Shown: in pieces, positions 33,023 to 45,300 of the stretch
Layout of the letters: each line of letters opens with the position of its first letter
Position numbering within the stretch: position 1 is the first letter of the stretch
From: Dipteronia dyeriana
Lineage: Eukaryota > Streptophyta > Magnoliopsida > Sapindales > Sapindaceae
Length of the DNA stretch: 64,000 nt
Assembly (NCBI GenBank): GCA_032871835.1
Contig: CM065299.1
Location: 4,311,001 to 4,375,000 of the forward strand
Direction: 5' to 3'
Position numbers and translations under genes: made by a program
Notes under the pieces: generated by a model
What the model was told of the DNA's origin: nothing
The model's database searches: none
What the model saw: the letters and a program-made list of their open reading frames with translations, nothing else

Positions 33023-33328
33023 CTATTCCGTTTCCCACTCGGGATGACTGGTTACTTAGTTTTTGAAGTGGTCGGTTTTTTTGTCCGAACGGTCATTTTT
33101 TATAAACTTTTTGTAACGAACGAAAATATGTAAAGGAATTGCAATTATGTACATTTTGTACTCTATAATTTTCTCTTCGCATTTATTTATGTTTAATAGC
33201 AAGTATTTTCTATGAAAATTTCAGCAGAAAGTCATTTTATAATGCTAGTAAATGTAGAGCCCATAGGGTTTCCCTCGTACTCAACAGAGAGGAGTCGGGG
33301 TGGGTCCTGTCAATATATATATATAAGT

Positions 33329-34163
33329 GTTGCAAAAGTTGCTAGGGGCCAATCGGGCGGCAACCCACCGTCTAGCGCCTAGAGGATTAATCGGGGACTA
33401 GACATATGGTCGGAAGTCAGTTGTCGGCCGGCCAACGGAAAGTCTGTGGCCTGTCGAAAATATATATTTTTATATTATTGTTTATATTAAATTGTTATTG
33501 AGTAAATGTCATTTTATTTCGTATATTTTTATCTATCGAAAATTTGTAACACATTACATAGCAACACTTGTATAGTTATAGATAAATTATAAAGTATAAA
33601 CTAAGTATAATTAAAAAGAAAAAAACGTTGTAACATATTACTATATTAGTGTATTACACATTAACACTAACACTAATAAGTAATAACACGTGTGTCTCAC
33701 TAACACCACAACTTTCATAATTCACAATTCACATACACCACACAACTTTCGTTGACTAGTACACCACACAACACTGGTTTCATCGACGAAGTACTGAAGA
33801 GGTGAAGGACAACAACGATCGGTGACGGATGACGACAACGAAAGGCTACGATGATGACGACGACGACGATTGGTGACAAGCGGTGAAGGACTGAAGCGAT
33901 GATCGATGAGGAGAGAATAGAGTGCACGATTTTGGCGACGAGAGCAACGACGATCGGTGACAAGTGGTAAAGGACTGAAGCGACGATCGGTGACGAGAGA
34001 AAAGAGTGCACGATTTCGACTACTAGAGGTTCGATTAGGTCCGACTAGGACCGATTTTGACTGAAGTTGACTGAAGCCGCCTAATAACGTCGACTATCCT
34101 CAAATCGTGGCGGTAGCTCACTGTCGAGCAACTTGTCGGCCCTAGTTGCCGACTTCTACAACA
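33329..34163. mobile_element. TIR element with TGTTGCAAAAGT ends
   Basis: The left end, TGTTGCAAAAGTTGCTAGGG, mirrors the right end, CCCTAGTTGCCGACTTCTACAACA. The interior is rich in CGACGATCGG-like repeats near 33820-34010, which produce a spurious minus-strand ORF. A further terminus of the same family (GTCGGCGACTTTTGCAACA) occurs at about 35993-36012. No transposase is seen. Confidence 0.6.
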
Positions 34164-34470
34164 TTGATTTTTATATATTGAATCTCATATTGAAAATCAA
34201 ATTCTTAAAAACTCAATCAATATTATTAAGAATTAAAATCCATAAACAATTAAACAAAAACCAACAAACGAGATCAAATTCCAATCAAAGTCAATTTAAT
34301 TCCAAGTTCTAACCAAACTAAACAACTGAACAAAATTTGAAACTATTATTAATTAAATAATTAATTCAAATCTATTTTAAATTTTCAAACTATTAAATAA
34401 TTAATTCAATTACAACCTATTCAGTATTCACCCCTAAATATTTAATAAACTAAAACTATTAATTATTAAA

Positions 34471-35526
34471 GGTGTATTATCACTAAAGTCTCTATTTTTT
34501 AAGAAATTGTCATCTTTTTAAACGTCTTTACCGTATTAGATATTTTTGTCCCTTATTTTTTCAAAATACATCACTTTAGTCTATTTGACTAAAAACTAAC
34601 GGTCAACTATAACAGAATGAGTAAAAATACTATTTTACCCTTACTGTTATTTTTAAAATTTTATCTTTTAATCCCTCTTATTTCAATAATAGTAGGTTAA
34701 CCTTTGGAAAAAAAAAAAAAATGCCTCCATCAGGGTTTGAACCATAGTTAAAAGACACAAGCTTCAGCCAACTGAACTACATTAGCTAATTTTTAAAGAT
34801 TTGTTGATTTAAATGTATTTATAGCTATAAGATTTGTTTAAACTAACTTAAATCAATTTATATAATTGAAAATAAACTTATATAAATAAATAAACTCATA
34901 TTTAATAATAATATATAAAAAAAAGTATGAAAATAAAAAGGAAAATTAAAAAACAAAAGGAAACTCATAAAATCCAAAAAATCAAAGCCCATAATTTTTT
35001 CTTTCTTTTTTGGAATTTTTTTCCTTTTCAAAAAATATATTATTTTAATTTGATAAAAAAACCCAAAAAATCAATACCCATAAATTGAAAAGGGAAAAAA
35101 ATCAACAACAAAAAAAGAATAATACTCTCGTATTTATATCATTTAAAATTATCTCATATATAATAATAATATATATAAATATTTATAAAAATAAAAAAGA
35201 AAATAACAAAACAAAAGGAAATAAAAGAAACAAACGTAAAAAAATTCATTCTTGTTCTTTTTTTTGTTGTTGATTTTTTCCATTTTCAATTTATGAGTTT
35301 TGATTTTCTTATTTTTTGGATTTTTTTAGTTTCCTTTGGATTTCTTATTTTCCTTTTTAATTTAAATTTATATATATATATATCAATAAATCTTTGACAA
35401 TAAACTAAGCCCATCTATCTAAAATTTATATTTGGTTGACCTTGAATCATGGTTCAAACCTTAATGGTCAGACCTTTAAAAAGGTAACAATACCTTAAAA
35501 AGCAGGGCCTTTAGTGTTAATTCCCC
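34471..35526. mobile_element. Mutator-like element with long TIRs
   Basis: The left end, GGTGTATTATCACTAAAG, and right end, CTTTAGTGTTAATTCCCC, are inverted copies. Their similarity extends about 65 bp (TTTTTAAG, CTTTTTAAA) and then loosely for hundreds of bases (GGAAACT..., CCATTTTCAATTTATGAG). Flanks ATTATTAAA (34462-34470) and GTTATTAAA (35527-35535) match at 8 of 9 positions, as expected for a 9-bp Mutator target duplication. There is no transposase. Both arms contain tRNA-like box B motifs. It is probably non-autonomous. Confidence 0.7.
34733..34779 (-). other. tRNA-like segment (box A and box B)
   Basis: On the minus strand TAGTTCAGTTGG (34768-34779) is followed by GGTTCAAACCC (34733-34743). 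These are good matches to the internal RNA polymerase III promoter boxes of tRNAs and tRNA-derived SINEs. I could not fold a full cloverleaf, so it is not called a tRNA gene. Confidence 0.4.
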
Positions 35527-35535
35527 GTTATTAAA

Positions 35536-36029
35536 TAAACATAAACAGCTAAACTCCACTCACCTTAAAACAATAAGTTACTAGTAAATAAACATAAACA
35601 ACTCACCACCACTCACCAAAGAACTGAAGACAGCAACAGTGAAGACTAGAAGACAGAGCGGGTGACGAGCGGCGAGAACTCGAGAAGAGAACAGATTTTT
35701 GCAATTTGGGTTTTGATTTGTCGAGAGCAGAGATGAGAGATTTCAGATGAGGGCTTCAATTTCAACTTTCTACCTCATTTTGTTTAATTGGAAGCCCCAG
35801 AATGTCGACTTTTTGGGGGTTTCGATTTTTATTTTTTAAACAGTCGGTCAACCTCGGGGTCAACCGACTTACCGGATTAGTCGTCGACTTGGGCGTCTAG
35901 TTGGGGACTAGCTCCGACTTGGTGGATCTCCGCCTGGACAAACCAATTTTAGGGAAATCGACCACCGCTTAGTCGCCGATTAAGCTGCCCTAGTCGGCGA
36001 CTTTTGCAACATATTATATATATATATTT
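35536..36029. mobile_element. Remnant of a second TGTTGCAAAAGT-family element
   Basis: The right end at about 35993-36012 (GTCGGCGACTTTTGCAACA) and GTCGACTTGGG-like subterminal repeats belong to the same family as 33329-34163. Its left part is interrupted by the Mutator-like insertion at 34471-35526, and its left terminus was not found. Confidence 0.45.
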
Positions 36030-36830
36030 GTATTATCAATCCATAAACTTTAATAAATATATTTAATAAATATAGAACAACTGTTTATTTCATAATCTAA
36101 TACTATACAACCAAAAAAAACTAAAATAAATTAAGATAAATAATATAGTAATTAGTAAGTTATCATTACCGTAAAAATCATAAAATGATATGATAAATGT
36201 TGTAACGAGAGCTTATCATTTAGTCGTAACATTTAGGTTAGATTTTGAGTTAATTTTTTGAGTTGTCTATCCTTTCCTGTATATCATATAATAATTAATT
36301 AGTTTAAGAATAACATTATACGGTCTAAAAAATTAAATACAAATTCAATTCAAATTATTGATAAATGAGTTGTTATCACATACGAATCATGAGATGATAT
36401 AATGAATGTCATGTCAATTATCATATTATTAATTTAGCACATTATTCGTTATCTGAGTTGATTAGAATGTAAGATTTATTACGACCAGAATTTTTGTTGT
36501 ACAAGGTACGTGTCTTCGTAAATCCGGTAGATACAAAATCAATGTTTTTTGACTGGTGACCATAAAATGAAAATGTTGTGAATTGATCTACCATTTGGTG
36601 ATGATTAATGACAGAATTGCACCAACCAAAATATAATATAATCCCATCTAGATAGAAATTATTATCAAAGGATTGTGTACACAATTTTTGTTCATACCGG
36701 CAACCTGTTTCTACATAATGTACAATCGATGACTTGCAACCGTGACAATAAAATTCATTAGTTAATCATAAATAATATATTTTTTATATCTTCACCACGA
36801 AAAAAATTAGAAGAAACAGATCAATTTCGT
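36030..36830. repeat. HD-ZIP locus flank block, copy P1 right part
   Basis: It is collinear with 40340-40720. Shared runs are CATAAACTTTAATAAATATA, TTGTACAAGGTACG, ACACAAAATCAATG then TTTTTGACTGGTGACCAT, GAATTGCACCAACCAAAATA, GATGACTTGCAACCGTGACA and AAATTCATTAGTTAATCA. It continues copy P1 after the transposon stack. It is non-coding. Confidence 0.7.
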
Positions 36831-38499
36831 TTTTTTTAAGCGTCATATTTTTTTTTAAAAAAAAACTTAAATACGTATGTGTTGCCAGTATGTGTTGCAA
36901 CTGCAGTGTGTTTAACACAGATACAGAAAAAAAAAAGAGGGGGAGAGACAGATAAATGTGAGTTTTTGGAGTTTTTGCTTTGTGAATTAAGAAGACTTTC
37001 CAAGTTTATGATTCTACTCCAACAATTAGTACAACCTAAGGACGATTCCATTCAAAATATTTTTATTTAAAAATAGTATTTAGAAAGATAAGTTAGGGTT
37101 TGAAAAAAATAGAAAAAAAGGTTTTACGATATAAGAAGGATTAATAATTTTTTAGATATTCTTCTAAACTATTTAATTCTTTTAGTCAATTTAGTTAAAT
37201 AATATTGAATTTTTTAAAATATATTAATTTGATGCGTAATGTTTTCGAGGGAAACAAAAACTCGTCGCTCTAATATTTTTGGAAGCTCAAACTCAGGCCC
37301 AGGCCCAAGTCCAAGCCCAAGCCCATCCGAAATTTCTATTTGTTTCTTAATTTCATTTTCCTGAACTTTCTCAACAAACAAACAGAGAGATTGAATCAAC
37401 TGTTATTTGGGTTATTTTGAATTTATATATCAATATTGATTCGATCTGAGATCTTGAAATTAGAATTAGTTTGTTAGTGGCCGGATTTGAGATCTTTTCA
37501 ATCCATTGAAGGAGAATTCAAATTTAAATCGTCTGCCCTACACTCACTCCGAGTACATGTTTCAATTGGAATCACACATCTCTATGTAACAAACAGAAAC
37601 GATACAACGATAGATTGATAGAATATAAATCTCGGATAAAATATCTATTTGCAACACAACATATTCATTGATAAAATACATTACATAGTTCGTTTTAGAG
37701 ATTTACAACTTACCCATTCAATAATTTTAGCACCGGATATTCTCAGTTGAAATTAGTATTATCTGATCGAATGAATTCAATAATAGGCGTTTCGATAGTT
37801 TCGGTTAATCCATAAAATAAGGTAAATTTTGGCGCAGCACAAAATTTTTATTATTTTGTTAAGCTATTGGCGTAACTGATGACACACTGTAGCCAAGTTG
37901 AGTCCGATATGTGAACTCTTATGATTTGCAAGCTATCTTCATTTATTACATTTGCAGAAGATTGTAGAGAAACAGATTGGATTTAAAACATTTTCAATAA
38001 ATATTGTAATTTAGTATAAAGTAAAAAAAGTATTTTTAATATTGTGTTAAATTTAGATGTCAATATTAAAATTTAGTATAGAGTATAAAAATCTTCCTCC
38101 AATATAGTATCGAATACTGTGATAAATTTAGTATATACTATATTGTGTACCAAATTTGGCATATAATATTTTATATATCAAATTTGATACAACAATAAAT
38201 ACTCATTTTTTAATTATAAAATTACCATTATATATTTATTTTAAATATTTTAAATAATTTAAATTTAATATACGTTAATGATATTTCAATCAAAATCTAT
38301 TTCATCCGACCATTCTTTAACAATTTAATGTATATATTAATAGTAAGTGTTGATTTTTATATGTTTAGTTAATAAAATAATAAAATAACATGTTAAATAC
38401 AACTATGTATTAGAGCACATAACTAAATTGTTGTATCAAATATGATATTTTATATTTTTTTATGCTAAAATTAGCGTTGACATTGACATTTGCATTGGA

Positions 38500-38970
38500 G
38501 AATCATCTTCAATGCAGCTGTCAATGTTAATGCTAAATTTGACATTAAAAATTGTAAAATACTATATTTGTTATTTGACACATCATTTTAGCATTATACT
38601 TCAATGTATAATTTAATTTGAAATGTTATTTTTATTTTTTTATTATTTAAAATTATAGAAATCAACAAATATAATTAATACATTCAATTTATATAATATT
38701 TTTATTGTTTAAAATTATAAAAGTCAACAATTAATGTATAATATTAAACAGTAGTATTTTTATAATTAAAAATTAGCATTTATTGTTATATCAAATCTGA
38801 CGTATGCTATTCTTTGTGCTAAGTTAAATTTAACACACAAAAAATAACATATACCAAATTTGACACAACAGTTGGTATTGCATTGGATGATGTTTTTTTT
38901 TATATACTAAATTTTATTTTATGTTAAATTATAACATTAACACATTCAAATAACATTGGAGATGCTCTAA
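38500..38970. mobile_element. MITE with CATCTCCAATG-type ends
   Basis: It is collinear at high similarity with 63454-63878: ACACATCATTTTAGCATT, TTGAAATG, ATTATTTAAAATTATAGAAA, TTTGGTATTGCATT, and GGAGATG near the right end. The left end here (ATCATCTTCAATG) is diverged. It is non-coding. Confidence 0.65.
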
Positions 38971-40199
38971 GTGTTAAAAGATGTACTAAATTTAACACAA
39001 CAATAAATGCATTTGGTTTTTTTTTTAAATAATAAATATTTTAATTTGATAGAAAAAATTGGGATTCAAACAGCTCTAACAAAAATATTTAATGTATTCA
39101 TTAAATACATCGTTTGTATTTGTTAACTTTTATAATTTTAAATAAAAAAAAATTAGGAATAACATATTAAATAGAATTTTATATTATGTTTAATATAAAA
39201 TTTACCAAATATAATATTTTACTATTTTTTATACTCAATTTGATTGTCATATATGGCCCGATTGGATTTAATTTCCACACGTACAGTGATATTTGTTTCA
39301 TGTATTGGATACACTTATTAATTAATGAAGTTTCTTGATTTAATAAAGTCTTGGTTTTAGAGAGGACCCTATTCTGCTAGGTTCCGATTCTTGATTCCGG
39401 TTCCAACTCATTCTGTTGAAGTGTTGACTTTTATATAGTTTAAGTGTTGAATACAGCACAATCACATTAATTTGATTCAAAGTGTTGTACATTTCTTTTT
39501 TCGTTGTATTTTGTTTTCGTGAATTTATTTAATATTTCATTTATATCCATTATCAAAATTAATTAAACAAGCCTATAATTTTTTACTTCTTTTCAAATTG
39601 AATTCTAATTCAACCTCATACCCATGTATAATTTTGTTATTGGAGAATATTATAGAAGAAACATAAATAATATTAATAACAATAAAACCACAACCGATAA
39701 CTGCAATTTAGATCGAAGCATATAAATAGAGATGGAAAGCTATTGTTTTTATTAGTATAAATGTCTTTTTCGTGTTAATATATCACTTAAAAAACTATGA
39801 AAATGTGTGCTTGAGATAAAGAAAATAAAAGATACAAAAACAAACCAAACAATGGAAGATAATGGGAATTTCAAAAAGAAAAAGAAAAAAGAGGAAGATA
39901 ATGTGAAAACCTAACAGTTAATATGATTTAGGAAATAAATTCGATGTTTGTGAAGAAGTAGCTAGTTTAGAAAATTAATTAAGATAATTTTAAAAAACAG
40001 TTTTTTTTTTTAAAGCTAGGGCATTATTAGATGAATTGAGTGGTTTCCATAGCCCACTACTCCTTTTTTCTGGTCATTGTCTCCATAAAATTCACTCTAA
40101 AGTTTGTTTGTTTTTCTAATGAACAACAATATAGCACTCGCTATAGAGGCCTTAATTAAAATTTCCTCTATAAAGATTTTTTTTAATGAACAACAATAT
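38971..40199. other. AT-rich intergenic, no gene seen
   Basis: A short repeated phrase (GAACAACAATATAGCACT) occurs at about 40120 and again at about 40188. Otherwise there is no recognisable gene or element. Confidence 0.4.
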
Positions 40200-41250
40200 A
40201 GCACTTTCTATGGCAGCAGGCAGCCTCAATTATCTTAGTGAGAATTAATTTGACACGTACAATCATATTCCATCGGCATTTAATTGCGTCAATATATAAT
40301 AATTTTGAAGAGGTTGCGTATAAATATGGAGTATGGACGATAGTGGCATGATCAGTCATAAACTTTAATAAATATAGAATCAGCTGTATATTTCATATAA
40401 TAATTAATAGCTTGAATAGAATGCATGATTTATTGCGACTGGGATTTTTATTGTACAAGGTACGTAATGAGGTACGCACATGTCTTTACAAATCCAGTAG
40501 ACACAAAATCAATGCTTTTTGACTGGTGACCATCAATCACCTGCATTTAAAAGATGAACACGTTGTGACTGATCTATCATTTGAAGATTAATGAGGGAAT
40601 TGCACCAACCAAAATATAAGCCGCGACTTGATTCTATATAATGGACAATTGATGACTTGCAACCGTGACAATAATTAAAATTCATTTAGTTAATCACGAT
40701 CATATATAATAGATTTTTTTTTTATATCTTCACTTGAACATCATAATTAAAATTCATTTAGTTGATCATATCATATATAATATATTTTTTATATCTTTAC
40801 CTGAATAATTTTCGCACAAATGGATCAATTTTTTCATTTAAGATATCAAATATCTATCATAATTAAAATTTATTTAGTTAATCATATATAATAGATTTTT
40901 TTTTATAACATCACCTGAATAATGTTTGAACAAACGGATCAATTTTTCCATTTAGGTTATCTAATATCCATCATATCTTTTTGACATGTAAGATCTAACA
41001 AATTTGTAACGGTAAGAGTGAAGTTCAATCTGCCTTCAAGTTTACCTTAATTACCACAAAATCAACCATCACTAGTTGAGAGTAACTATGTAGCATTATA
41101 TATCTACTTGTTTGTGTAATATAGTGAGTAAAAAAATAAAATTGCATATAGTCCTAGTTTATAACAGATCACACAATCGCTACTGTGTGTAATTATAGCA
41201 CATGTTAACATAATACTATGATAGCACTAAATACAAATTAACAAAAATCC

Positions 41251-42312
41251 ATTTCAACATCACATAAAATTTGATTAAAAAGGGGAAGCCAATGTCTGCA
41301 GTAGGTGTGCGAGATTTCCACCCACTAGAAAGTGCTTAAAAAACACATAAACAACAAAAGAAGAAGGGAAAAAAAAAACATAAATGAGAAAATTAAAGTA
41401 ATAATATTCTCCACATAAACAAAATCCTAAAACCCTAAAACCATAAAGTTTAAGATGGCAAAATGGATTCTAGCCTTCCACTATAAGATCGATTTAGTTT
41501 CTTTTTCTGCTTTTGTCTCTGTTCTTGAGGAAGTCAATTCCCGAACCTCTAATCCCTGTAGACTATTTTTTTCACTGTGGTTGAACAAACACCACCCATA
41601 AAAAAGAAGGATCAAACAAGGTGCGCTCTTGACTTCACTCCATTGTCTAGTATAAGCCAAAATTTCGATCTCCTGATCACCACCTTTGTTGTTCTTCATA
41701 TTCTTTTTTTTTCTTTTTTTTTTTCCCTTCTTCTGTTGGTCACTGCGACATCAACAAAAATGAAAAAAATAAACTAAAATAAATTAACACTTCATGTGCA
41801 AGACAAATATACTTATCACATAAACCAAGTCTATTGATACCAAATATATTTACAGATGGATACAAAAACCAATGGATTGCATGAAATTAGATAAATGGAT
41901 GTTAGCATCTTAAATTTAAGTCAAATATATAATTAATATAGCTTAATGCATATAAAAAATACTGAATTTTTAAGATCAATCTATTGATAAAAATGACATA
42001 CTATAATATTAATTAAACTATCACTGATCAAAATATTTAGGGTAACAAGTTAAGGGTCTAAACGTTGGCATTATCAAAACACTAAATATATTCAAAACCA
42101 GTGAATTGAAGATGAAAATTTAAAAGAAAGAAGAAATGACATACTATAATATTAAGCTATCACTAGATCAAAATATGTAGGGGTAATTAAATTACAAGGG
42201 ACTAAACACTGGTATTATCAACACAGTAAATATACTCAAAATCAGTGAATTGACGAAGAAAATTTGAAAGAAAGAAGATATAAATTACCTAGAAATGTCG
42301 AAGCAATGAAGC
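41251..42312. other. 3' flank of HDG2-type gene, no gene seen
   Basis: Sequence at 42100-42312 resembles 26840-26995, the 3' flank of the START-only gene (TAAGCTATCACT, TCAAAATAT, CAGTGAATTGA, ATGAAAATTT). The gene duplication therefore included its 3' UTR. Part of 42010-42110 is repeated again at 42145-42250. Confidence 0.55.
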
Positions 42313-45300
42313 TCATGCGTTCTCGCATGACAAAGAAGCCTTTATCCTCTCAACAGTGCAAGCAATCAAATTGTTAACAGTTGCAACAGACCCTAGAGAG
42401 AGTTTTGCGGTCGGAACCGAGTCAACCAAAATTTGGAAGGCAACAGTGAGTAGAGATCCTCCAGATGCAGCTTCACCGATGCTGCCACCATGCACGGTGG
42501 TTCCATCTGGAAGAATTGCGAATCCGGAGGGTAGAAGTGCGACGTAATCAGGGTCTCCACCATTCAGCACTACATTCATTGCAACAATATCAACAGGAGC
42601 ATAAATCACGAAAGCAGCCGCTGGATCGGTGCAACTCTCTTGTAAAATCAACATGTTGCTCTGGCTTGAATTTGCACTCTACAGTCATGATTAATCAGAT
42701 AAATAATAAGTGAAAATTTTATATTATAAAGTGAATAAAACAGTAAAATTGATTATGTGTAGGAGGATTCACGTTTACTCGAAGTAATGACACACAGTTT
42801 CCTGTATCACGGCCATTAGCAATATGCGCCATTTCTTGGACAACTCCTCCATTTGAAAGAATATCCCACTGCACTTATGAAAAAATAATTTTAGAACTCA
42901 ATTGAAATCTGGAGAAATCATAATCGTACTGACACAATAAACTAAAGAAATTTCCATACAGGAAATCAGGCACATTAATAGTTTATATAAAAAAGATCAA
43001 TCATATATATGACCGTGTATCATATACTAGTCTGGACTTTAACCAATGTGGAAGAAACCTCCTAACGACATACTGTATGTATTAATGTATAAAGGTACCT
43101 GTTTTAGCATTAATATGTACCAACTGATCGTGTTGAAATTAGAATCAAAGTAAATAAATTTCACTTTACCTCATTTCGGGTATTCTCATCACGAAGAAAA
43201 TCGAAAACCCTTTTCGGGGAAACAGGAAGCCAAAAGGAAGTTGCAGCACTAAGGACAATGCCAGGAGGTCTGCCTGGATCATCTACACTCTTTCTGGTCA
43301 TGACTCTCACATCATCAGCTCCAGTTCCCGATAGGGTTGTCCAAGTATGAGCAGTGGAGGCACTCACTCCAGCACAAAAACTCATCACCATTCTTTCTGC
43401 CAGCTTCAGCATACTCTTTCTTCCATCTTGATTTGTTATCACTAAACAACAAAATTATTAACAAATGAGCAAATAATATTAATTAATTGCTCTTTGCCAA
43501 ATGTGGATAGGCAAATCTTATAGGGATTACGATCATGTCTTTTTTATAAAAAAAAAAAAAAAAACTGCATGAAATATTATTCAAGACTAAAAGCCAAAAA
43601 GAAGCTAAAAACAGGCAACAAGAAGCCGAACTGCGGAAAGCCCAACGGCAAGCACACAACAACAAAGGCCGCAGAACAGCAAGAGCCAAAACAAGACCAC
43701 CAAGCTAACACCCAAACACTGCAGTAAACACCCCAAACCAGCACAAAACAACTCCAGCTTCAACAAGCTACTCAAACCCACCAAAAACCGCTGCCCAACA
43801 TACCCAAAAAATAATAATTGAAAAGACGATGTTATTCTTCTAAGGTACCATATATATTTTATTATTATCAATCAAATCTTATTGTATTTTATTAAATTCA
43901 TAAGGAATTCCGATGTATATGTCTTAGGTGAAACCTACTATATATAACAATCGTAGTTTAAAACCAAGGGCCCATCCAATACCACAAGATATCAAATATT
44001 TGATAATAGTCAATCAAATTTGATTGTATTTAATTAAATTCGTAAGAAACTTCCGATATATACCTCTTAGGACAAACATTAACTAAGCCTACACAATGAT
44101 CTTACCACCGACATCTCCGGTAGGAATGTTTGTTGCCATAACACTTGCAAGCCGTTCACACTGTCGATCTAGTGTAGCAACCCATCGTTTTGCCCCAAAA
44201 GCATTGCCAGAGCTAACCAACTGCTTGTAGAGATTATGAACACCTCTATCATCAACCTCAACATTCTCAACCCAAGTAACCTAACAGCATATATGTAAGA
44301 TAAATTAGAGTAAACACATGATGTCAATGTCAAATTTAATTATAATTACAGTTGCTAATTCAATTAATTAATCGTCCAATCTCTTACCTTTGAGTATCCA
44401 TTGGGCATTTCCTGAATTAAACATCCAGATGGCCTTCTTCGGCATCTAACTGCAGGACTAGGGCGTAAATTGTCTAATGAAACATCAACCACTGCCCAGG
44501 TTCCATCTCCATGCTGCTTACAGTACCTTACATAATAACTCTCTCGAGTTGGAACTAATGGCGAAGGAACTTGAAATTCAGCTGTCATCTGGATAATAAA
44601 CACCGAATTAATTCGAAAATATATGTTTGACATTATAAAGAAAATAGAATTCATATCTATTGGTGAAGCCTCCTTTGTAGAAATTAAGCATTGTGCCATT
44701 GTGGTAACATTGAATCCGTGAGTAGAAATCAATTTATCCAATTGAATTACTATTAGAGATAATTCGGATGATTATACTCCTATCTCTAGTCACATATAAT
44801 ATCCAAATTAATGAATAATAATTCGTTGTATTTCAATTTAATCCGTACTCTGTCCTAAATATCGAATTTGGTCTCTAAGTTTTGCGTGTGACAACCGTCC
44901 CCTTCTCCAATATTTCATGCCAATGAAACAACAATAAGCTTTATATCCAATGTATCTATCGGTGTCACCTATAAAATAATGAGAGACAAAAGAGAAACCA
45001 AATCAACTAAAGCTGTAAAAAGAAAAACTATATTACCACTTGCAAGGCACCATTGTAGTTCCCTGCTACACCCGTTGACAGTACTTCTAGAGTCATAGCT
45101 CGAGACACAATGCCAGCAAACACATTCGACCACTGATTCTATATATTGGAAGAAAAAAGACATATTACTTCATTGTAAAAAATTAAAGAAACCATAAATA
45201 AAAATTCAAGAAACAATTAAATAAACCTACCACATCCATCAGAATTTCAACCAGACTGATATGGTTCATGATGACAACAGCAGTTTCTCGTGAGGCCTCG

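Larger units (their letters stand above)
31668..33311 (+). mobile_element. Probable solo LTR (gypsy type)
   Basis: The block begins TGTAACACCCAATG, a start shared by many plant gypsy LTRs, and ends GGGGTGGGTCCTGTCA, with CA at the terminus and a GGGGTG motif roughly mirroring the start. A TATA-like stretch (AAGTATATATATATGAGG) lies near 31850 and could start a transcript. No gag-pol flanks it. Internal minisatellites are listed separately. The target duplication cannot be read because microsatellites flank both sides. Confidence 0.45.
37270..41250. repeat. HD-ZIP locus flank block, copy P2
   Basis: The left part (37280-38000) matches 30300-30680, and the right part (40200-41250) matches 31210-31430, 36030-36830 and 24960-25480 in order. 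The block ends about 1.1 kb from the stop codon of the HDG2-type gene. Its middle (about 38000-40150) is AT-rich and carries MITE insertions. There is no ORF with recognisable motifs. Confidence 0.6.

Noticed and set aside
33715..34011. 98-aa minus-strand ORF rich in ILSSSIIASVLHRLSPIV repeats
   Set aside because: It is encoded by short tandem repeats inside a TIR element and has no independent support.
34733..34779. A functional tRNA gene
   Set aside because: Box A and box B are present, but I could not form acceptor and anticodon stems, and it lies within a transposon.
43483..43871. Leu/Cys-rich minus-strand ORFs in the HDG2 intron
   Set aside because: They fall in the LINE 3'-end fragment and its T-rich tail and do not match coding sequence.
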